Source: an uncultured Desulfohalobiaceae bacterium (GTDB taxonomy: Bacteria; Desulfobacterota; Desulfovibrionia; Desulfovibrionales; Desulfonatronovibrionaceae). From it: DNA of 6,335 nucleotides. Location of the stretch: positions 1 through 6,335 of the forward strand of contig CAJXJU010000075.1 in the NCBI GenBank assembly GCA_913055195.1. Reading direction: 5' to 3'. The notes below the pieces were generated by a model. The model was given only the letters and a program-made list of their open reading frames with translations. It made no database searches and was not told where the DNA came from. Numbering within the stretch: the stretch's first letter is position 1; each line of letters opens with the position of its first letter. Below are positions 1 through 4,521 of the stretch, piece after piece. A program made the position numbers and the translations under genes.

Positions 1-140
1 TTTTCTGGCGATTTAAGCCAATGTTGATCGTTTCCTGGAAACTGGATACTCTGACAATTCGGCTCTGTAATTGGGTGAAAATATTGAACATTTTTTTCAA
101 GTCAGAAAGTTGAGTAAGTAATGTTGAAAAGGGTGGTAAA
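1..140. other. Non-coding leader upstream of the first toxin-antitoxin pair
   Basis: I see no supportable gene here. The stretch presumably holds the promoter of the toxin-antitoxin pair that follows, but no convincing -35/-10 pair with normal spacing stands out. Two structures are visible: a 6-bp inverted repeat with a 1-nt centre (GTTTCC T GGAAAC, 30-42), and three copies of AATRTTGA beginning at 20, 80 and 120. Antitoxin/toxin complexes of this class usually bind their own promoter, so these are candidate operator elements, but with such short AT-rich words chance is a serious alternative. Confidence 0.35.
131..136 (+). promoter_or_regulatory. Ribosome binding site of the antitoxin gene
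   Basis: GGGTGG lies 4 nt before the ATG at 141 and is a partial Shine-Dalgarno match. It is the only purine-rich G stretch near the start, and it supports the start at 141 since no other in-frame start lies close by. Confidence 0.5.
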
Positions 141-365
141 ATGCACACAAAAGAACTGATAGATGAGGTAATTTCACTTCCAGTGGAAGAACGCGCGTTG
201 ATAGCGGATTTTTTGCTTCGTAGCCTTAACCAGCCTGAATCTGAAAATGATAAGAGATGGGCGGATGTAGCACAAAGACGGCTTGTTGAAATGAGGTCAG
301 GAGCAGTAGAACCTGTGCCAAGAGGAAAGGTATTTGAAAAAATATGGAAAAGGTTCGAGAAATGA
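141..365 (+). CDS. Addiction module antitoxin (small RelB-like family)
   Basis: This 74-residue protein matches the short 'putative addiction module component' antitoxins. It has an N-terminal helix beginning TKELIDEVISLP, then VEERALIADFLLRSL (15-29), a tryptophan at position 40 within KRWADVAQRR, a Gly at 54, and a proline-containing stretch (VEPVPRGKVF, about 56-65) before a basic C-terminal helix. In this family the antitoxin binds and neutralises the partner RelE/ParE-type toxin and the complex usually represses its own promoter; that is family knowledge, not visible here. The stop codon overlaps the next start in an ATGA arrangement, so the two genes are translationally coupled. The length is normal for the family, and there is no signal peptide or membrane segment. 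Confidence 0.85.
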   Translation: MHTKELIDEVISLPVEERALIADFLLRSLNQPESENDKRWADVAQRRLVEMRSGAVEPVPRGKVFEKIWKRFEK

Positions 366-655
366 GTTTTGCTTTTCATCCAGAGGCAGAAGCAGAACTG
401 AATGAAGCAATAGAGTATTATGAAGATATAGAACCAGGGCTTGGTTATGATTTCGCTATGGAAGTGTATTACGCAATACAGCGCGCAGTCTCTTTGCCAA
501 AGGCCTGGCCTGTCATTGATGGTGACGTTCGGCGCTCCCTGGTAAGTCGATTCCCCTATGGTGTTTTGTACTCAGAGGAATATGAAGGAATTTATATCGT
601 GGCTGTAATGCCCCTTCATCGCCATCCAGATTACTGGAAACATAGAAAACAATGA
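362..655 (+). CDS. RelE/ParE-fold toxin of a type II toxin-antitoxin pair
   Basis: This is a 97-residue protein of the RelE/ParE toxin superfamily. It opens with the typical FHPEAEAELNEAIEYYE helix (5-21). A core strand region follows with arginines R57/R58 and the hallmark RFPYGVLY (63-70), then the terminal strand and tail VAVMPLHRHPDYWKHR (80-95). Members act either as ribosome-dependent mRNA nucleases (RelE) or as gyrase inhibitors (ParE), and the sequence alone does not decide which. I chose the ATG at 362, which gives the usual 4-nt overlap with the antitoxin stop, rather than the upstream in-frame ATG at 344 inside the antitoxin; the family normally starts just before the first strand. 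Many homologues read AVMH where this protein reads AVMP (81-84), a possible loss of a functional histidine, although H86 and H88 are close by. Confidence 0.85.
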   Translation: MSFAFHPEAEAELNEAIEYYEDIEPGLGYDFAMEVYYAIQRAVSLPKAWPVIDGDVRRSLVSRFPYGVLYSEEYEGIYIVAVMPLHRHPDYWKHRKQ

Positions 656-677
656 CAATTGATTGTCTCTAATTTTT
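654..677 (+). terminator. Weak hairpin plus T-run after the toxin gene
   Basis: GACAAT (654-659) and ATTGTC (662-667) are perfect inverted repeats that overlap the toxin stop codon. They are followed by a run of five T at 673-677. The stem is short and AT-rich and the loop very tight, so it would be weak by itself. Confidence 0.3.
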
Positions 678-679
678 GT

Positions 680-703
680 AAGGGCGACTGATCAGTCGCC
701 CTT
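680..703. terminator. GC-rich 24-bp perfect palindrome, likely transcription terminator
   Basis: Twelve-base arms, AAGGGCGACTGA and TCAGTCGCCCTT, are exact reverse complements with no spacer, giving an 8-bp stem or more around a GATC tetraloop. It sits 24 nt after the toxin stop and is followed by CTTTATACC, only a short T tract. The flanking sequence lacks a strong U run on either strand, so a terminator is the simplest reading, but a protein-binding site or dispersed palindromic repeat remains possible. It insulates the toxin pair from the nrd genes. Confidence 0.55.
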
Positions 704-748
704 TATACCTTAAATTTATTATCCAATACAAAAATTCAATATGCTAAC

Positions 749-754
749 GGAGGG
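749..754 (+). promoter_or_regulatory. Orphan Shine-Dalgarno-like GGAGGG upstream of nrdG
   Basis: GGAGGG is the best ribosome-binding match in this area, yet no in-frame nrdG start lies at a normal distance behind it. The ATGs at 769 and 775 are in a different frame, which ends at a TAA at 835-837 inside nrdG. It may drive a 22-codon leader whose translation reaches the nrdG start at 813, or it may reflect a frameshift or sequencing error. Confidence 0.35.
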
Positions 755-812
755 TAACATTTTTTCTTATGAAAATGTTCACTCACGGCTCACGGTTCAT
801 AATGCCTGGGCC

Positions 813-1409
813 ATGTTGCGCGGGTATGAACCGTTAAGTTTATGTGACTGGCCTGGAAAGGTGACAGCAGTTTTGTTTTTTGGCGGATGCAATCTGCGCT
901 GTCCAACATGTCACAATGCCAGGCTGGCCTGGGAGCCGCAAAGTTTGCCTCCTCTGGATGCAGGGGAAGTTTTAAAAAAAATTGATCAGGATAAAACCTG
1001 GCTGGATGGACTGGTTATTACTGGTGGAGAGCCAACTATTTTGCCAGGGCTTGAACAGGTTTTAAACAGGTTAAAAAGTTTTAATCTGCCTCTTAAATTA
1101 GATACCAATGGTCTGCGGCCAGATGTAGTTAAATTGGTACTGGAAAAGGATCTGGCCCGGGTAATTGCTGTGGATGTTAAAGGCCCATGGGATAAATATC
1201 CTCAGCTCACAGGCAATAAGGTTAGCTCACAAAAGGCACAGGAATGTTTAGAAGCTATTTTTGATATGGCAATCAAGTATCCACATTGTTTTATGTTTCG
1301 CTGCACAAAAGTACCTGATTTAACTGAAGATGATCTTCAGATTGTCCGATCATATCTTCCGCAGGGTTTTTCTTTAAAAGAACAAGCTTATATTGAACCC
1401 AACATATAG
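813..1409 (+). CDS. nrdG: Anaerobic ribonucleotide reductase activating enzyme (radical SAM, NrdG2 type)
   Basis: This radical SAM activase uses a [4Fe-4S] cluster and S-adenosylmethionine to install the glycyl radical on NrdD. Numbered from the ATG at 813 (198 residues), the cluster motif is C26-NLR-C30-PT-C33 (CxxxCxxC). It is followed by a GGEP motif at 71-74 for SAM binding, DTNG at 97-100 and VDVKGP at 120-125, all typical of the longer NrdG2-like family. The start is ambiguous. An in-frame ATG at 741 would add 24 residues, but that extension (…VHSRLTVHNAWA) is unlike the family, whose members begin a few residues before the SLxDxPGK segment, as the 813 start does. Neither start has a good Shine-Dalgarno; the only strong one (GGAGGG, 749-754) lies between them. 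The gene is probably co-expressed with nrdD, 91 nt downstream. Confidence 0.9.
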   Translation: MLRGYEPLSLCDWPGKVTAVLFFGGCNLRCPTCHNARLAWEPQSLPPLDAGEVLKKIDQDKTWLDGLVITGGEPTILPGLEQVLNRLKSFNLPLKLDTNGLRPDVVKLVLEKDLARVIAVDVKGPWDKYPQLTGNKVSSQKAQECLEAIFDMAIKYPHCFMFRCTKVPDLTEDDLQIVRSYLPQGFSLKEQAYIEPNI

Positions 1410-1416
1410 TAAGAAC

Positions 1417-1431
1417 AAAGAAATTTTCTTT
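1417..1431. repeat. Short AT-rich inverted repeat after nrdG
   Basis: AAAGAAA T TTTCTTT is a perfect 7-bp inverted repeat beginning 8 nt after the nrdG stop and followed by more pyrimidines. It is too AT-rich to be a confident terminator; a weak attenuation point or a chance palindrome is equally possible. Confidence 0.25.
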
Positions 1432-1469
1432 TTCTTGCAAATCTAAAAGATAATTATTATTATTTTCAA

Positions 1470-1488
1470 TTTTAATTTAAAATTAAAA
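1470..1488. promoter_or_regulatory. AT-only palindrome abutting the nrdD ribosome binding site
   Basis: TTTTAATTT and AAATTAAAA are perfect 9-base inverted arms around one A. The right arm runs directly into the nrdD Shine-Dalgarno (AAGGAG, 1487-1492). It could be an operator or an RNA structure affecting nrdD translation. It does not resemble the NrdR-box consensus, and low base complexity weakens the case. Confidence 0.3.
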
Positions 1489-1493
1489 GGAGA
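1487..1493 (+). promoter_or_regulatory. Ribosome binding site of nrdD
   Basis: AAGGAGA lies 7 nt before the ATG at 1501. This is a strong match at good spacing and fixes the nrdD start. Confidence 0.8.
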
Positions 1494-1500
1494 AATATCC

Positions 1501-3549
1501 ATGCCCAAACAAATAAAAAAACGGGATGGTCGTCTGGAGACCTGGTCCGTAGATAGGATTGCTCAGGCTATTTTTAAGGCCTTAAAAGCCAGCGGCATTA
1601 AAGATCCTCTTCTGGCCAAAAGGTTGGCCTTAAAGGTAGAGAACAAGTTAAAGGACATTGACATTCCTGAGCAAGAGCAGGTTCAGGACATGGTGGAATT
1701 GGTCCTTATGGAGTCCAGGCTGTATCAGGTAGCAAAAAAATATATTCTATACCGTGAAAAAAGACGGGAGATTCGCAGTCAGAAACAGGCTTTTTTAGAT
1801 ATCAAAGATACCATTGACAGCTATATGAACAAGTCTGATTGGCGGGTTAATGAAAATGCCAATATGGCCCATTCTTTTCAGGGGCTGATGCTGCATTTAT
1901 CCGGCTCTGTTCAGGCCAGATATGCCCTGGAAAAATATCCAGAAGAGATTCGTCTGGCCCATGAGCATGGCTATTTTCATATTCATGATTTGTCTTTTGG
2001 GCTGGCTGGCTATTGTGCAGGTTGGAGTTTGCGTGATCTTCTCCTGGAAGGGTTTAATCTGGAAGGACGCTGTTCCTCAGGCCCTGCCAAACATTTTGAT
2101 TCTGCCCTGGGACAGATGGTCAACTTTTTGGGCACCCTGCAAAATGAATGGGCTGGCGCCCAGGCCTTTAACAATGTGGATACCTATCTGGCCCCTTTTG
2201 TCCGGTATGATGGTCTTGATTACTATGAAGTTAAGCAGGCCATGCAAAAATTTGTTTTTAATTTAAACACTACGTCCAGATGGGGCGGGCAAAGCCCGTT
2301 TACCAATTTAACTTTCGATCTTGTGCCTCCCAAGCATATTGCCAAAGAAGCGGTGATCATTGGCGGTAAACTGCAAAATGAGACCTATGGTGAGTTTGCT
2401 CCAGAAATGGAGATGATTAACAGGGCATTTCTGGAGGTCATGCTGGAAGGGGATTATCATGGCCGTATCTTTTCCTTCCCCATCCCTACTTATAACGTAA
2501 CACCTGAGTTCCCCTGGGAAAGTGAGGTTGGCGAACTGCTCCTCAAGCTTACAGCAAAATATGGCGTGCCTTATTTCCAGAATTTTATCAATTCAGATTT
2601 AAATCCCGAAGATGTGCGTTCCATGTGCTGCCGGTTGCAAATGGATTTAAGGGAGCTCAAAAAAAGAACAGGTGGTCTGTTTGGCGCTGGTGATCTGACC
2701 GGATCCATTGGTGTCGTTACCTTGAATCTGCCTAAACTGGCTTTTTTGGCTCAGGGAGAAGAGGACTTTTTGGACTTAATTACTGAATATGCTGAACTGG
2801 CCAGGGATTCTCTGGAATTTAAGCGCAAGCTTATAAGCGATAATATGGCTAAGGGTCTTTTCCCCTTTTCCAGAAGATATCTGAAAAATGGTTTAAAAGG
2901 ACACTTTAGTACAATCGGCCTGGTTGGCGGGCACGAGGCCTGCATGAATCTTCTGGGCAAGGGGATTGAAACTGATGCAGGACTCAGGTTAATGGAGAGG
3001 GTACTTAATCATTTGCGCGATCTAACAGTAAAATTTCAGGAAGAAACAGGTAATCTCTATAATCTGGAAGCAACACCTGCAGAAGGGACAAGTTATCGAC
3101 TGGCCAAGATTGATAAAGCTCTTTATAGCACCATTTACACATCAGGCAATGGTGTGCCCTATTATACCAATTCCACAATCTTGCCCGTGGATATTACAAG
3201 AGATGTATTTTTCGCCCTTGAGCATCAAAATAAACTTCAGCCCTTATATACTGGCGGCACGGTTTTCCATACCTTTTTAGGCGAGGCAGTAACAGACACT
3301 GATGCCTTAAGAAGTTTTATCCTCAAGGCCTTATCCAGGACTAAACTGCCTTATTTATCTATCACGCCGACATTTTCTATTTGTAAGGAACATGGTTATT
3401 TGCGGGGCGAACATTTTACCTGTCCGAAATGCGGCCTGGATACTGAAGTCTATACTCGCGTGGTAGGTTATTACAGGCCAGTTAATCTCTGGAATAAGGG
3501 TAAACAGGCTGAATACAGGGATCGGCAGGTATATGAGTTGACATTGTAG
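1501..3549 (+). CDS. nrdD: Anaerobic (class III) ribonucleoside-triphosphate reductase
   Basis: This glycyl-radical enzyme reduces ribonucleoside triphosphates to dNTPs without oxygen and needs NrdG for activation. The protein has 682 residues. The N-terminus (about 3-92, from KQIKKRDGRLETW) is an ATP-cone allosteric domain. The catalytic barrel follows, with C172 in GYCAGWSL and the C376/C377 pair in RSMCCRL, the positions expected for the active-site cysteines (C175 and C384 in E. coli). GGQSPFTNLTFD (262-273) is another conserved stretch. The C-terminus carries a zinc-site arrangement C628-x2-H631…C641-x2-C644 and the radical loop RVVGYY with G656 as the radical glycine. All expected catalytic elements are present and the length is normal. 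A TAG stop ends the gene. The sequence after it stays open in the same frame into the nucleotidyltransferase gene, probably by chance. Confidence 0.97.
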   Translation: MPKQIKKRDGRLETWSVDRIAQAIFKALKASGIKDPLLAKRLALKVENKLKDIDIPEQEQVQDMVELVLMESRLYQVAKKYILYREKRREIRSQKQAFLDIKDTIDSYMNKSDWRVNENANMAHSFQGLMLHLSGSVQARYALEKYPEEIRLAHEHGYFHIHDLSFGLAGYCAGWSLRDLLLEGFNLEGRCSSGPAKHFDSALGQMVNFLGTLQNEWAGAQAFNNVDTYLAPFVRYDGLDYYEVKQAMQKFVFNLNTTSRWGGQSPFTNLTFDLVPPKHIAKEAVIIGGKLQNETYGEFAPEMEMINRAFLEVMLEGDYHGRIFSFPIPTYNVTPEFPWESEVGELLLKLTAKYGVPYFQNFINSDLNPEDVRSMCCRLQMDLRELKKRTGGLFGAGDLTGSIGVVTLNLPKLAFLAQGEEDFLDLITEYAELARDSLEFKRKLISDNMAKGLFPFSRRYLKNGLKGHFSTIGLVGGHEACMNLLGKGIETDAGLRLMERVLNHLRDLTVKFQEETGNLYNLEATPAEGTSYRLAKIDKALYSTIYTSGNGVPYYTNSTILPVDITRDVFFALEHQNKLQPLYTGGTVFHTFLGEAVTDTDALRSFILKALSRTKLPYLSITPTFSICKEHGYLRGEHFTCPKCGLDTEVYTRVVGYYRPVNLWNKGKQAEYRDRQVYELTL

Positions 3550-3570
3550 GTGGTTACCGGGCCTGTTGAA

Positions 3571-3588
3571 GTCGCCTGCAAAAAAAAG
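3571..3588 (+). repeat. Solo copy of the MITE-like terminal repeat
   Basis: AGTCGCCTGCAAAAA appears here, 20 nt after the nrdD stop, and again as the left end of the element at 4396-4499; the right end has it inverted. In this copy the A run is longer (eight A), followed by GT. The sequence beyond (CGAATTC at 3593-3599) loosely resembles the element's right-hand interior (CGAAATTC read on the opposite strand), so this may be a decayed or partial element end. No inverted partner lies within the next 50 nt. Confidence 0.6.
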
Positions 3589-3627
3589 TTTACGAATTCA
3601 GGATTAATTTTGGAGATGAGCAGTATT

Positions 3628-3918
3628 ATGAGATTGTCAGAAGATTATCAACGTCATATAAAGCAAATAACAAAACAGGTTTTTGGTGAAAAAAGCAGGG
3701 TTTTTCTTTTTGGTTCAAGAGTGAATGATACTGAGCTGGGTGGTGATATTGATTTATACATTATACCGCAAAAAAAAGGGAACATTTTTAAAGCAAGGAT
3801 AGAATTTCTTGTAAAGTTGAAAAAGAGATTAGGAGATCAGAAAATAGATGTAGTTGTGGCAAAAGATGAGAATCGTGCAATAGAAAAAGAAGCTTTGATA
3901 ACCGGAGTAGAGTTATGA
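3628..3918 (+). CDS. MntA-type nucleotidyltransferase (antitoxin of a MNT-HEPN pair)
   Basis: This is a 96-residue minimal nucleotidyltransferase. Its signature is G29-S30 followed after nine residues by D40-x-D42 (GSR…GGDIDLYI), with a third acidic residue at D74 in QKIDVVV; together these form the metal- and nucleotide-binding site of the polymerase-beta-like fold. In studied MntA-HepT pairs the MNT protein adds AMP to a tyrosine of the HEPN toxin and so inactivates it; that role is inferred here from the family and the gene pair. I chose the ATG at 3628 because the fold begins just after it. A GTG at 3550 and an ATG at 3616 are in frame, but they add a tail encoded by the repeat (VACKKK…), and the GGAG at 3612-3615 can only serve the 3628 start, at a rather long 12-nt spacing. 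Arg codons AGA/AGG and many A/T-ending codons contrast with nrdD. Confidence 0.85.
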   Translation: MRLSEDYQRHIKQITKQVFGEKSRVFLFGSRVNDTELGGDIDLYIIPQKKGNIFKARIEFLVKLKKRLGDQKIDVVVAKDENRAIEKEALITGVEL

Positions 3919-4415
3919 ATTCCCAGAGGGACAAGTTAAAAAAGATACTTCTGGAGTGTAAGAAACATTTAGATAGGCTTAAAAAGGCTCATCAAAAGAT
4001 AAAGGCTCACTTTCCTCTGGCCCTGGACACCTATAAAGAATTAAGTGATGATACCGTTGCGTATCTGGATCAGTTTTTATTTAGGTTTTCAAAATTGCAG
4101 GATACGTTAAGTCAAAAGGTCTTTCCACTTCTTCTTATTAATTTAGGGGAAGAAATAAAAAGGATGCCGTTTATAGACAGGTTAAACAGACTTGAGGAAC
4201 TGGGGTTTTTAAAAGCTGATGAATGGTTAGAGTTAAGGGAGATAAGAAATCTCCTTACGCATGAATATCCTCTGGAAGAGCAAAATATTATTGAGGATTT
4301 GAATGAAATAGTGAAGAGGTATATTAAATTAGAGGATATATTTAATGCGATTTATCGTTTTTGTGAAAAAAAACTTAACGAATCAACTATAATAAGAGTC
4401 GCCTGCAAAAAGTAA
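3915..4415 (+). CDS. HEPN-domain ribonuclease toxin (HepT-like)
   Basis: This 166-residue, helix-rich HEPN protein starts in an ATGA overlap with the nucleotidyltransferase gene, the usual coupled layout of MNT-HEPN pairs. The catalytic motif Rx4H is R111-NLLT-H116, and it extends to Rx4HxY with Y118, the tyrosine that MntA proteins modify in characterised HepT toxins. The segment around it (LEELGFLKADEWLELREIRNL) is typical. HEPN toxins of this type cut RNA, but the target cannot be read from sequence. Notably, the last six residues (RVACKK) and the stop codon come from the transposon-like element beginning at 4396. Excising it with one copy of the 7-bp flanking repeat would give a tail of IKGGSFE with a stop at 4527-4529. 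The core fold ends before the altered tail, so the protein is probably still functional. Confidence 0.85.
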   Translation: MNSQRDKLKKILLECKKHLDRLKKAHQKIKAHFPLALDTYKELSDDTVAYLDQFLFRFSKLQDTLSQKVFPLLLINLGEEIKRMPFIDRLNRLEELGFLKADEWLELREIRNLLTHEYPLEEQNIIEDLNEIVKRYIKLEDIFNAIYRFCEKKLNESTIIRVACKK

Positions 4416-4499
4416 ATATGTTGGGGACAGGCGAACAGCGATTATTACCCGTTCGCCTGTCCCGTCCCCGTGCGAATTTCGACTTTTTGCAGGCGACTC
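4396..4499. mobile_element. 104-bp MITE-like element with 18-bp terminal inverted repeats
   Basis: GAGTCGCCTGCAAAAAGT (4396-4413) is repeated exactly in inverted orientation at 4482-4499. Directly outside, ATAATAA occurs at 4389-4395 and again at 4500-4506, a 7-bp direct repeat positioned as a target-site duplication. Inside lies a second perfect 13-bp inverted repeat, GGGACAGGCGAAC (4424-4436) with GTTCGCCTGTCCC (4451-4463), around a 14-nt loop. There is no coding capacity, so it is non-autonomous and would need a transposase supplied elsewhere. The nested palindromes would also fold strongly in RNA. Alternative readings are a REP-like palindromic repeat or a terminator; the exact ends plus flanking repeat favour a transposed element. 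The AT-rich flanking repeat could be chance, but its placement is exact. Confidence 0.7.
4424..4463 (+). terminator. Internal strong hairpin of the MITE-like element
   Basis: The 13-bp perfect stem with a 14-nt loop is GC-rich and would form readily in a transcript leaving the HEPN gene. The GTCCCC repeat right after it (4464-4469) could pair alternatively with GGGGAC at 4423-4428. No T tract follows directly (the T run at 4484-4488 belongs to the outer arm), so termination is possible but not assured. Confidence 0.35.
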
Positions 4500-4510
4500 A
4501 TAATAATCAA

Positions 4511-4516
4511 AGGAGG
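4511..4516 (+). promoter_or_regulatory. Ribosome binding site that fixes the gmd TTG start
   Basis: AGGAGG lies 5 nt before the TTG at 4522, a full-strength Shine-Dalgarno. It supports TTG as the start codon. It begins 11 bp after the end of the transposon-like element, so the insertion left it intact. Confidence 0.8.
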
Positions 4517-4521
4517 AAGTT

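Noticed and set aside
3..113. 36-codon frame open from the window edge to TGA at 111
   Set aside because: Could be the tail of an upstream gene, but the translation shows no recognisable protein pattern and the window gives no upstream context.
769..837. 22-codon leader ORF before nrdG (ATG at 769)
   Set aside because: It has a ribosome-binding-like GGAGGG at long spacing, but too little evidence to call a gene; kept only as a finding about the nrdG start.
1410..1500. NrdR box upstream of nrdD
   Set aside because: I looked for the ACACTATATATTGTGT-like palindrome pair and saw none; the AT-only palindromes present do not match.
1922..2266. 114-codon + strand ORF inside nrdD
   Set aside because: It overlaps fully conserved nrdD coding sequence in another frame and its translation has no recognisable domain; it is a shadow ORF.
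2751..2960. 69-codon - strand ORF inside nrdD
   Set aside because: Antisense shadow of nrdD with no domain or ribosome binding site.
3582..4388. Near-repeat of an A-run followed by ACGAAT at about 3582 and 4367
   Set aside because: The second copy is inside HEPN coding sequence and much of the match is the poly-A run; probably coincidence.
4396..4499. CRISPR repeat or tRNA/rRNA gene
   Set aside because: Only one unit with inverted, not direct, repeats and no spacers; no cloverleaf features. A transposon-like element explains it better.
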